Shown here one piece after another: positions 27,043-35,600 of a DNA stretch of 64,000 nt. A model generated the notes under the pieces. That model did no database searches. It was not told where the DNA came from and worked only from the letters and a program-made list of their open reading frames with translations. Source of the stretch: CAZTTG01 sp964615935 (GTDB lineage Bacteria; Planctomycetota; UBA1135; GCA-002686595); the NCBI GenBank assembly GCA_964615935.1, contig CAZTTG010000028.1, positions 1 to 64,000 on the forward strand. The letters run 5' to 3'. Position 1 is the stretch's first letter. Each line of letters begins with the position of its first letter. The position numbers and the translations under genes were made by a program.

Positions 27043-27408
27043 GGCGGCGCTCACCCCCGGCCCAGCGCCCCGCGCACCCCGATGGAATCGGTGGAAAGAC
27101 CGGGGACGGATCGACGGCGGGTGAGCAGAGGAGGTGGATATCGAGCCTGTTTTCCACGCCTTGCCACGCCCGCCCTGCGGCCACCGATGGCGACTGTGGA
27201 GGAGGAGGGCTCCGGTGCCCGCTCCTCCACCGGGAAAGGGTCCCCATCCCCCTCCGCCGCGCCTCCCTAAGGGTGCCCCGGGGCAAGGGTTAGGGGATCC
27301 GTCGGCCGAGTTTTCCCCGGCCTCGCGGTTCCTTAAGATGATTACTCAAAGAGTCCTTTCTTCAGAACTGTCTTCTTCAGACCTCGGCACGCACCCGCTC
27401 CGCACCGC
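27043..27408. other. dnaA-dnaN intergenic region, candidate oriC with AT-rich unwinding stretch
   Basis: The 366 bases hold no gene. DnaA-box-like 9-mers are TTTTCCACG (27150-27158, +), and on the minus strand ATATCCACC (27133-27141), CTTTCCACC (27090-27098) and TCCTCCACA (27195-27203). Bases ~27338-27392 form the clearest AT-rich stretch of the region (around CCTTAAGATGATTACTCAAA and the T-rich part after it) and end close to dnaN, which fits a DNA-unwinding element. The dnaN promoter must also be here. Confidence 0.55.
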
Positions 27409-28527
27409 ATGAAGGTCCTCTGCAATCGAGAGAAGCTCCGGGAAGGCCTGGCGATCGCCAACAACCTCATCCCGACCAAGAGCCCCAAGCCCGTGCTTTC
27501 GAACGTCTGCATGGTCGCCACCGAGGAGGCCCTGGAGCTGCTCGGCACGGACATGGAGGTGGCCGTTCGCTACCGGATCGACGACGTCAAGGTCAGCGAC
27601 CCGGGGACCGTGGTCATCCCGGCGCGCGTGGCGCTGGACTTCGTGCGCGACCTCTCCGGAGAGACGGTGGAGTTCGAGACCGTCGACGACGACCACTGCG
27701 TCATCCGGGGCGGGACCGATTCCTGTGAGCTGGTCACCGCCGACACCGACGAGTATCCGGTGGTGGCCCGCTTCGAGGAGGAGCGCGTCTTCCCGATCCT
27801 GGGAGGGACCTTCACCAAGCTGGTCGGGCGCACGGCCTTCGCCGCCGCCCGCGAGCAGGGCCGCTACGCCATGCACGGCGTCCTGACCAGCATCGATGAC
27901 GGCAAGCTGCGGATGGTGGCCACCGACGGCCGCCGCCTGGCGATGGGCTCGGCTCCCATCGACACGGGGGAGGAGGCGACCGACGCCCAGGATCCCCTGG
28001 AGGTCATCGTGCCGACCAAGGGCATGCAGATCTTCTGCCGGGTCATCGAGGATCCCCTGGATCGAGTGCAGCTCCACTTCGGCGACAACCAGCTCGGCTT
28101 GAAGACCAAGAACGCCGAGGTCTTCGCGCGGCTGCTCGATGGGGAGTTTCCCCGCTACAAGGCGGTGATACCGGAGGAGACCAGCAACCGGATGGAGGCC
28201 AACGCGGAGCTTCTGACGCGGAAGATCCGCCTGGTGGCGAACGTCACCGCCGATGAGAGCCGGGCCGTGCGCCTGTCGCTGAAGAAGGGCCAGGTGGAGC
28301 TCTTCGGGCACTCCGCCACCCGAGGCGAGGCGACCGCGGTGCTGGAGGTCGACTTCAAGGGGGATCCGGTGGAGATCGCCTTCAATCCGGACTACGTGAT
28401 CGATGGCCTGAAGAGCTGCGAGCAGGAGATGGTGCAGCTCGAGTTCAACGAGAGGACCTCCCCCGGCAAGTTCACGCTGGGCGAGAGCTACGTCTACGTG
28501 GTGATGCCCATCACCATCGACACCTGA
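27409..28527 (+). CDS. dnaN: DNA polymerase III beta subunit (sliding clamp)
   Basis: The 372-residue protein is a full-length beta clamp with three similar domains. Recognisable stretches are MKVLCNREKLREGL at the N-terminus, ATDGRRLAM in domain II, EFPRYKAVIP, and the C-terminal FTLGESYVYVVMPITI that closes the ring and ends close to the clamp-loader surface. It follows dnaA across the candidate origin and precedes the DciA-like gene by 38 bases. Confidence 0.95.
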   Translation: MKVLCNREKLREGLAIANNLIPTKSPKPVLSNVCMVATEEALELLGTDMEVAVRYRIDDVKVSDPGTVVIPARVALDFVRDLSGETVEFETVDDDHCVIRGGTDSCELVTADTDEYPVVARFEEERVFPILGGTFTKLVGRTAFAAAREQGRYAMHGVLTSIDDGKLRMVATDGRRLAMGSAPIDTGEEATDAQDPLEVIVPTKGMQIFCRVIEDPLDRVQLHFGDNQLGLKTKNAEVFARLLDGEFPRYKAVIPEETSNRMEANAELLTRKIRLVANVTADESRAVRLSLKKGQVELFGHSATRGEATAVLEVDFKGDPVEIAFNPDYVIDGLKSCEQEMVQLEFNERTSPGKFTLGESYVYVVMPITIDT

Positions 28528-28565
28528 TCCGGGCCCACCCGACACCCGAGCGAATCCGAACACCC

Positions 28566-28883
28566 GTGGCGACCCGGGACGCGAAGCGAGGGGGCACTGC
28601 CCCCCTGTCCAAGGTGCTGCAAGCCTATCTGCGCGAGTCCGGTCTCGACGGCAGGCTGCGGCGTGGGGCGATCCTGAAGGCCTGGGGCCGGGCCCTGGGC
28701 CCCGCCCTGCGCCGGCGCGCGCCCGCCGTGGGCTTCCGCGACGGCGAGCTCCTGGTCGACGTCCGCTCCGCGGCCCACCTGCACGAGCTCAAGAACTTCA
28801 CCGGCGAGGGATACCGGCAGGCCGCCAACCGCAAGCTCGGCTCGGAGCGCATCCAGCGAGTGACCTACAGACTGAGACACTGA
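28566..28883 (+). CDS. DciA-like protein (DUF721)
   Basis: This 105-residue protein matches the DUF721 pattern: an N-terminal helix, WGRALGPALRRRAPAVGF, then ELLVDVRSAAHLHELKNF and a C-terminal basic RIQRVTYRLRH. DUF721 proteins of the DciA group load or interact with the replicative helicase DnaB. It starts at GTG 28566 and ends two bases before gyrB. It takes the place that recF holds in many bacteria; no recF is seen in the window. Confidence 0.8.
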   Translation: MATRDAKRGGTAPLSKVLQAYLRESGLDGRLRRGAILKAWGRALGPALRRRAPAVGFRDGELLVDVRSAAHLHELKNFTGEGYRQAANRKLGSERIQRVTYRLRH

Positions 28884-28885
28884 GA

Positions 28886-31351
28886 ATGGCAGCAAAGGAA
28901 GCGCAACCCACCTCGGCCAGGAGGGAGCCCGCGGGCCCCTCCTACACCGCCGATTCGATCACCGTCCTGGAGGGCCTGGAGGCCATCCGACGGCGCCCCG
29001 CCATGTACATCGGCGACACCGACGTGCGGGGCCTGCACCACCTGATCTGGGAGGTGGTGGACAACTCCATCGACGAGGTCCTGGCGGGCCGGGCCACCCG
29101 CTGCCACGTCATCCTCAAGAACGACGGCTCGGTGTCGGTGGAGGACGACGGCTGCGGGATACCGGTGGGCATGCACACCGGGGAGGGCATGCCGGCGGTG
29201 GAGCTGGTGCTGACCCGCATCCACGCCGGCGGCAAGTTCGACAGCAGCGCCTACAAGGTGTCCGGCGGGCTGCACGGGGTGGGGGTCTCCTGCGTCAACG
29301 CCCTGGCCGAGTGGCTGGAGGTGACCGTCCGCCAGGACGGCAAGATCCACCACATGCGCTTCGAGGGGGGCGCCAAGACCAAGGAGCTGGAGGTCATCGG
29401 CGAGAGCGACCGCACCGGGACGCTGGTGGTCTACAAGCCCGACTCCCGGATCTTCCGCACCATCGAGCACGAGTGGGAGATCGTCAGCACCCGCCTGCGC
29501 GAGACGGCCTACCTGATGGGCTCCCTGGGTCTGATCCTCGAGCTGGACGACGAGCGGACCGGACACAGCGAGCGCTTCGCCTTCCCCGAGGGGCTGAAGA
29601 CCTTCATTCGGCACCTCAACAAGAACCGGGAGCCGGTGCACGAGGAGGTGATGTACTTCCGCCGCAACGTTCCCTCCCCCGAGACGCCCGGCAGCGAGTA
29701 CATGGTCGAGCTGGCCATGCAGTACACCGACGGGTACCAGGAGAACGTCTTCACCTTCGCCAACAACATCAAGACCCACGGCGGAGGCACCCATCTGGCG
29801 GGCTTCAAGGCGGCCGTCACGCGCACCCTCAACAGCTACGCCAGGAAGGAGAAGCTGGCCCGGGACGCCGAGAAGCTGCCCTCCGGCGACGACTTCCGCG
29901 AGGGCCTGACCGCCATCCTCTCGCTGCACGTGCCCGAGCCCCAGTTCGAGGGACAGACCAAGGACAAGCTGGGCAACCGCGAGGCCCAGGGCATCGTCGA
30001 GTCGGTGGTGGGGGAGGCCTTCGGCCGCTACCTGGAGGAGCACCCCCCGGTGGCCCGCTCCATCGTCCAGAAGGCGCTGCGCGCGCAGCAGGCGCGGGAG
30101 GCGGCGCGCAAGGCCCGCGACCTGGTGCGGCGCAAGTCGGCCCTGGCCAGCGGCAACCTGCCGGGCAAGCTGGCCGACTGCCAGAGCAAGGACCGGGAGG
30201 AGTCCGAGCTCTACCTGGTGGAGGGTGACTCGGCCGGCGGCTCGGCCAAGGAGGGCCGCGACCGCCGCTACCAGGCCATCCTGCCCCTGAAGGGCAAGAT
30301 CCTGAACGTGGAGAAGGCCCGGCTGGACAAGATGCTGGCGCACTCGGAGATCCAGACCATCATCTCGGCCATGGGCTGCGGCATCGCCGAGGAGTTCGAC
30401 CTGGAGAAGGTCCGCTACGGCAAGACCATCATCATGACCGACGCGGACGTGGACGGCTCCCACATCCGCACCCTGCTCCTGACCTTCTTCTTCCGGCACA
30501 TGCGGCCGCTCATCGAGGCCGGGATGCTCTACATCGCCCAGCCGCCGCTCTACAAGCTCAAGAACAAGCGGGAGGAGATCTACGTCGACAGCGACGAGGA
30601 GCTCCGGCGCGTCGTCTTCGAGCGCGGCCTGGGCTCGGTGCGCGTGCGCGACGAGAACGCCGATCGCGAGTGGAGTGGCGCCGAGCTGCAGGAGATGTGC
30701 CAGGAGCTGGGCCGCCTGGAGGATCTGGCCCGGCGGGCCGTTCCGCCCTGGACCCGCCTGGATCCTGACCAGGTGGTCGCCGGCTGGGACGGACAGCTCG
30801 TCCCCCACTACTGGGCCGAGGCCCAGGGGGTCGCCCATTTCTTCGGCACCAAGGAGGAGCTGGACGACTTCCTCGAGCTGCAGCAGGTGACCATCGGTCG
30901 CGAGCTCTCGATCCACGACGGCCCCGATTCGGGCGTGCCGCGCGACAAGGCGCACGTGCTGGTGGCCCGGCTACCCCACACCGGCAAGCTGGGGGAGGTG
31001 GTGCAGGCCCTGGAGGAGCGCGGGGTGGTGTGCCGTCACGGAGGGCGGTGGCGGGTGAGCCGGGAGAAGCAGCAGGAGGACTGCGAGAGCCTGCTCCAGC
31101 TCGCGGCGGCGGTGCGCCGCTGCGCCGAGGGGGACTTCGAGGTCCAGCGCTACAAGGGTCTGGGCGAGATGAACCCCGACCAGCTGTGGGAGTCCACCAT
31201 GGACCCCGAGCTGCGCAAGCTCTACCGGGTGCTGCTCGAGGACGAGCTCCGGGCCGACGAGATCTTCACCATCCTGATGAGCCCGGGCGTCGAGCCGCGG
31301 CGCATCTACATCGAGAAGCACGCCCTGGAGGCCCGAAACCTCGACATCTGA
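28886..31351 (+). CDS. gyrB: DNA gyrase subunit B
   Basis: The 821-residue protein shows the GHKL ATPase (VDNSIDEVLAG, DDGCGIPVG, GLHGVGVSCVNAL), the transducer with NIKTHGGGTHLAGF, and TOPRIM motifs EGDSAGGSAKEGRDR and DADVDGSHI. Between the TOPRIM motifs and the C-terminal GLGEMNPDQLWESTM there is an insert of roughly 170 residues (about 570-740), as in E. coli-type GyrB. It probably forms gyrase with a GyrA encoded elsewhere, since no gyrA follows. Confidence 0.96.
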   Translation: MAAKEAQPTSARREPAGPSYTADSITVLEGLEAIRRRPAMYIGDTDVRGLHHLIWEVVDNSIDEVLAGRATRCHVILKNDGSVSVEDDGCGIPVGMHTGEGMPAVELVLTRIHAGGKFDSSAYKVSGGLHGVGVSCVNALAEWLEVTVRQDGKIHHMRFEGGAKTKELEVIGESDRTGTLVVYKPDSRIFRTIEHEWEIVSTRLRETAYLMGSLGLILELDDERTGHSERFAFPEGLKTFIRHLNKNREPVHEEVMYFRRNVPSPETPGSEYMVELAMQYTDGYQENVFTFANNIKTHGGGTHLAGFKAAVTRTLNSYARKEKLARDAEKLPSGDDFREGLTAILSLHVPEPQFEGQTKDKLGNREAQGIVESVVGEAFGRYLEEHPPVARSIVQKALRAQQAREAARKARDLVRRKSALASGNLPGKLADCQSKDREESELYLVEGDSAGGSAKEGRDRRYQAILPLKGKILNVEKARLDKMLAHSEIQTIISAMGCGIAEEFDLEKVRYGKTIIMTDADVDGSHIRTLLLTFFFRHMRPLIEAGMLYIAQPPLYKLKNKREEIYVDSDEELRRVVFERGLGSVRVRDENADREWSGAELQEMCQELGRLEDLARRAVPPWTRLDPDQVVAGWDGQLVPHYWAEAQGVAHFFGTKEELDDFLELQQVTIGRELSIHDGPDSGVPRDKAHVLVARLPHTGKLGEVVQALEERGVVCRHGGRWRVSREKQQEDCESLLQLAAAVRRCAEGDFEVQRYKGLGEMNPDQLWESTMDPELRKLYRVLLEDELRADEIFTILMSPGVEPRRIYIEKHALEARNLDI

Positions 31352-31396
31352 GGCCCCGGACCCCGATCGGGGATCGCCTCCAGTCGCCCCGGGGCC
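31352..31396 (+). terminator. GC-rich nested stem-loop after gyrB
   Basis: GGCCCCGG at 31352-31359 pairs perfectly with CCGGGGCC at 31389-31396, and the enclosed CCCCGATCGGGG (31361-31372) is itself a palindrome. No T-run follows, so this would be a non-canonical or Rho-assisted terminator. Confidence 0.4.
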
Positions 31397-31453
31397 GGGC
31401 TCGATAAGGCACCGCGGTGGAGGCCTGGCCTCCACGCTCCCCCTCGGTGCCCC

Positions 31454-32065
31454 TTGAAGAACAGCCAGAGACTCGATTACGCCGGACTGGCCGAGATCCT
31501 GTCCGAGCGCGGCCTGGTCGATCCCCAGCGGCTGGCCAGAGCCCTGCAGACCAGCCAGGAAGACGGAACGCCCTTCCCCGAGACCCTGGTCCTGGAGGAC
31601 CTCCTGCAGGACTGGGAGCTCTCCCGCCTAGTGTGCGAGCTCTTCGCGCTGCCCTTCCTGCCGGTCGACGTCCACCCGCCCCTCAAGGGGGCGCTGGAGG
31701 TGGTCGACCGTGACTTCGTCCGCACCCATCGGCTGATCCCCGTCGAACAGCACGGCTCGCTGCTCACGGTCTGCATGCCGGCCCTGGTGCCGGCCGAGAC
31801 CCTGGGCTTGCTCTCGGCCCAGATCGACCTGCACGTCGTGCCGGTGGTGGGGACGGTGCGCGGCAACCTGAGCTGGATCGATGACAGCCTCCCCGTCGAG
31901 GCCCCCTCTTCGGCCCTGCCCGCCGGATCGGCGATCGAGGAGCCGGGCTGGGGCGAGGTCTTCGACGCCGGCGAGGCCGCGGTGCAGCTCGACCTGAACT
32001 CCGACGCCGAGCCGGGCGGGGCCGAGGTGATCCTGCCCGAGCTGCCCGATCTCCCCGAGCTGTAG
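31454..32065 (+). CDS. Stand-alone GspE/PilB N-terminal (MshEN-like) domain protein
   Basis: Residues ~8-135 of this 203-residue protein resemble the N-terminal domain of type II secretion or type IV pilus ATPases (LAEILSERGLVDPQRLARAL, then a second subdomain with FALPFLPVDVHPP and LIPVEQHGSLLTVCMP). The ATPase core is absent. The last ~60 residues are acidic and probably disordered. MshEN domains can bind c-di-GMP, but the exact ligand motif is not evident here. The predicted start is TTG 31454 and lacks a clear ribosome-binding site, so the N-terminus is uncertain. Confidence 0.65.
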   Translation: MKNSQRLDYAGLAEILSERGLVDPQRLARALQTSQEDGTPFPETLVLEDLLQDWELSRLVCELFALPFLPVDVHPPLKGALEVVDRDFVRTHRLIPVEQHGSLLTVCMPALVPAETLGLLSAQIDLHVVPVVGTVRGNLSWIDDSLPVEAPSSALPAGSAIEEPGWGEVFDAGEAAVQLDLNSDAEPGGAEVILPELPDLPEL

Positions 32066-32077
32066 CGAGGCTTCGCC

Positions 32078-32596
32078 TCAGCCCCTCTTCTCGGTGGGAT
32101 CCCCCTCGTCCGGGGGCGCCTCCGCCTCGCCCGTGGCGGGCTCCTCCTCGCCGCCGCCCTCGGAGCCCGACTCGATCCCCTCCGACTCCGTCGAGTCCTC
32201 ATCGGGGCGGGTCGTGCGCGTCTCCACGGCGGTGTCGTAGGGCAGGCCGTCGGGCACGGGCTCGCCGCCGTCCGTCGAGAGGCTCCCGGCCTCGCCGACC
32301 TCCTCGCGGGTCTCCTCGTCCAGACCGGCCCGCTCGAGCAGCCGCTCCTTGACCGCCTGACGCAGGCCGCGACCGCCGGTGGCCTTGTTCAGGGAGGAGC
32401 GCACCGAGCGCTGGGCGTCGAAGATCTCCCGATCGATGCCGGTCTCGCGGCGGAGGACGCTCAGGGACCGCCGCAGCTTCTGGACCGTGCCCGCCACCTG
32501 GCCCGCCACCTCGGGCAGGTTCCGCCCGAAGACCAGGATCGCCACGATGCCGATGGCGATCAGCTCGCCGGTGCTGAAGCTCAGGAAGGCCAGCAT
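32078..32596 (-). CDS. TatA/TatB-type twin-arginine translocase protein
   Basis: The product has the TatA/B layout: a short N-terminus (MLAFLSFSTGELIAIGIVAI), one membrane helix, the FG hinge followed by RNLPEVAGQVAG, and an amphipathic helix with KLRRSLSVLRRE. It then has a ~110-residue acidic tail, longer than in most TatA and more like TatB. ATG 32596 is chosen; GTG 32605 would add three residues. A Tat-exported protein is encoded at 56383, so the pathway is in use. It lies 32 bases downstream of the lpt gene. Confidence 0.8.
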   Translation of the reverse strand: MLAFLSFSTGELIAIGIVAILVFGRNLPEVAGQVAGTVQKLRRSLSVLRRETGIDREIFDAQRSVRSSLNKATGGRGLRQAVKERLLERAGLDEETREEVGEAGSLSTDGGEPVPDGLPYDTAVETRTTRPDEDSTESEGIESGSEGGGEEEPATGEAEAPPDEGDPTEKRG

Positions 32597-32627
32597 GGGC
32601 CCCACATGCTAGCTTCTGCGGGGGGAA

Positions 32628-35600
32628 TCAGCGCTCCAGGAGCCAGATCTCGTCCGGCTGGTACAGGAGCAGGGGCAGGATCTCGACGCGCAAGGAGGCC
32701 CCCTCGCCCAGGGTCTCCGACACCTCGATCCCGACCAGAAAGTCGTGACCGAAGCGCCGCAGGGCGGCCGAGGCGTGCAGGCGCCCGTCGCCCCGCGTGG
32801 AGAGGGTCTGGCGGAGCTCCACCTCCCACTTGGGGGAGAGCCGGTAGCGGGTCTCCACCGAGGCCGCGTCGTAGAGGGGATCCCCGGCCAGGTCGCGGGC
32901 GCTGTGGTAGCCGAGCTCGAGCTGGAGGGGGTCCGAGAGCTGGAAGGCCACCAGGGAGCGGGAGTAGCTCGCCTCGCCCGAGTCGAGGTCGTAGCGGCCC
33001 TCGTGCAGGGCCCCGGTCGGGATGCCGGCCAGGTCGAAGCGGAAGCGGCTCAGGACCGAGAGGGGCTGCCAGCCATCCTGGAGTCCCTCGGGCAGGTCCC
33101 GGCCGTAGGTCTCGCGCAGCTCGGCGTCTGCGGCGGTCCGTCCGTCGGCCGCCACCCAGCGGGTGCGCAGGCCCAGGTCGAGGAAGTCGCCTCCCACGGG
33201 ATCCTCGGCGCGATCGATGGGGACCGGGTCCCCCCCGCGGGAGGCGGTGGCGAGGTGGGAGCGCACGCCCAGGGTGGGGGCGACCTCGTGCCGGGCTCCG
33301 CCCTCGAAGATCCTCCAGAGGGTGGTCGAGAGCTCGAGCCCGCCCTCGAGCGCGGCGCGCAGGGGGGCGTGCTCGTCGGCCGCGGCGGCCTCGTCCCAGG
33401 CGGTGAGCCGACCCTCGAGGTGGGTCGTGGCGGTCAGGCCCGAGGAGCCCAGGGGGACCGGGGCCTCGAGGCGGTGCTGGGTGTCGAAGCGCATCAGCTC
33501 GCGCTCGCCCAGGCCGTCGGCGAAGGGGTCCGCCCAGCGCGGGTCCCCCTCGCGCCGCCGATACCAGCCGGCCCGCGTGCTGCCGGTGTAGAGCAGCGGG
33601 ACTCCCTTCACCTGCGCGATCTGGTGCAGGCCCCGGTAGTGCCCCACCTCGGGCAGCTCCTCGACCTGGGTGCGGAAGTCGTCCAGCCGGACCTCGGCGC
33701 TCGCCCAGCTGTAGCGGTCACCCGCGGCCCGGCGCCAGTGCACGAAGGACTCCCTCTCCTCGAAGCGCAGGTACTCGCGCTCGAAGAACTCCGCCTGGAC
33801 GCCGGCATCGGTCTGGTGGCTCACCACCAGGTCGATCCACTCCGACGGGCCCAGGAGGTAGCGGCCGCGCAGGCGATACCAGGCCCGCAGGTCGCTGCGA
33901 TCCTCGCGGTCCACCCGGAACAGGCCGCGGTCCCGGCCGCGGTCGTACACCCCGTCGATGCGCTGGCGCAGCCAGTAGCGCCCCCGCTCCTCCATGGTCG
34001 TCTCCACGCCCAGCGAGGGGCCGCGGTCGTCGAACCAGGAGAGCGCCAGGACGTTCCTGCCGCGCAGCCTCCGCTTTCCGTCGCCCACCACCCGGTGGAC
34101 GGCCTTGGCGATCGCCCCCAGCCGGAAGTCCAGCTCGACGCGGATGAAGAAGCCCAGGAGGGCCGAGCTCCCGAAGAGCCCGGGGCGGACGCCCAGCAGG
34201 CTCAGCTCGCCGGGATCGACCCGGAAGTCCTGGCGCATGGGGAACTGGATGGTCGGCAGGGGGATCCGCGGCAGCTGCTCGATCTGCAGGCCGTTGTCGC
34301 GGATCTGCACCTCCCAGTAGGGATCCTCCTCCTCCTCTCCCTCCTGGGGGGTGATGCGCAGGCCGCCGCTGCAGAGGCGGAAGTGGGGAGAGGCGAAGTC
34401 GCAGGTGGTGAGGGTCGCGCCGTCGGCCAGCAGGGATCCATCGGCCGAGTGCCGCAGCCAGTCGACCTCGATCGAGAGGCGCCGGCCGGGGAAGCGCTCG
34501 CTCGGCATGTCGACCAGCAGGTTGGCCTTCTGCAGCCAGCCGTTCCCCAGGACCAGGTCCAGGTACAGCGCCTCCGCTCGCAGGCGCCGCTCGCCCGCCT
34601 GGAGGATCTCGATGTTCCCCTCCAGGTAGACCTCCCGCAGCCACTCGCGGACCTGGGAGCCCATCAGGCCTTCCAGCAGGCTGGGCATGGGCTCCAGCGG
34701 GGCCTCCTGCGGCTCCAGGGGAGGGTCGGGATCCGGCCCCTCCGCGGCGTCGAGAATGGGTCGGCTGAAGCGCGCCCAGCCCTGTGGATCGACCCACATC
34801 ACCGCCCAGGCCGCGCGGGCCTCGGTGTCTCCCAGGACGATCACCGGCTCGCGCACCGCCTGCAGGACCTGGTCGTCCTCTACCACGGGCTCCATCGAGG
34901 CGAAGCTCATCGACCACGCCTGCTCCTCGCCCGCGCCGGTTGAGAGTCGCTGTGCTCCGGCCTGGGGCCGGGTGCGCAGCGTTCCGCGGTCGGCGCGCAG
35001 GAGCCCGCTGCGGGCGTCCCACTCGAAGCGGCTCGACTCGCCCGCCGAGCGCGGGGTGAAGATGCGCGCCGGCGCGCCCCGGGCGATGACGCGCTCGTGC
35101 ACGCGATCGGCGAGCAGGGTCTGGCCGCGCAGCTCCACCTGGTCGCCCAGCCGGGCGACGAAGCCCCCCCAGACCAGGAGCTCGCGCAGGACACCCGGGC
35201 CCTTCCCCCCCTCGTCCTCGCCCCAGCAGCAGATCCTCGCGTCGGGGGCATCCAGCGACCAGATCTCGCCGCGCTCACCGAGGCTGGCCAGGAAGACGCC
35301 CTGGCCGAGCAGGATGGTGCGCCGGTCCCACACGGCGCTGCCCGCCACGGCCCGCATGGTGGAGGCCGCCTCTCCGCTCGAGGCCGGGCCCAGGGGCATG
35401 ACCACCCCGCGAGCCTCGAGGTCGATGCCCTGGGCGGCGACCATGCCCTCGCAGAAGTCGAGGCGGTCGGCGGTCAGCTCGAAGTCGATCCCCTCGCCCC
35501 GCACGCTCCCCTCGACCCGCACGCGCTCGCCCTCGGGAGCGCGCAGCTGCCCGTTGCCGCGGGCATCCACGCTGAGGGCCTGCCCCCGGGCCGACACCGA

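Noticed and set aside
28865..30955. 696-codon antisense ORF over gyrB
   Set aside because: It lies wholly on the reverse of conserved gyrB sequence; its Leu/Val/Asp/Gly-rich translation has no recognisable domain.
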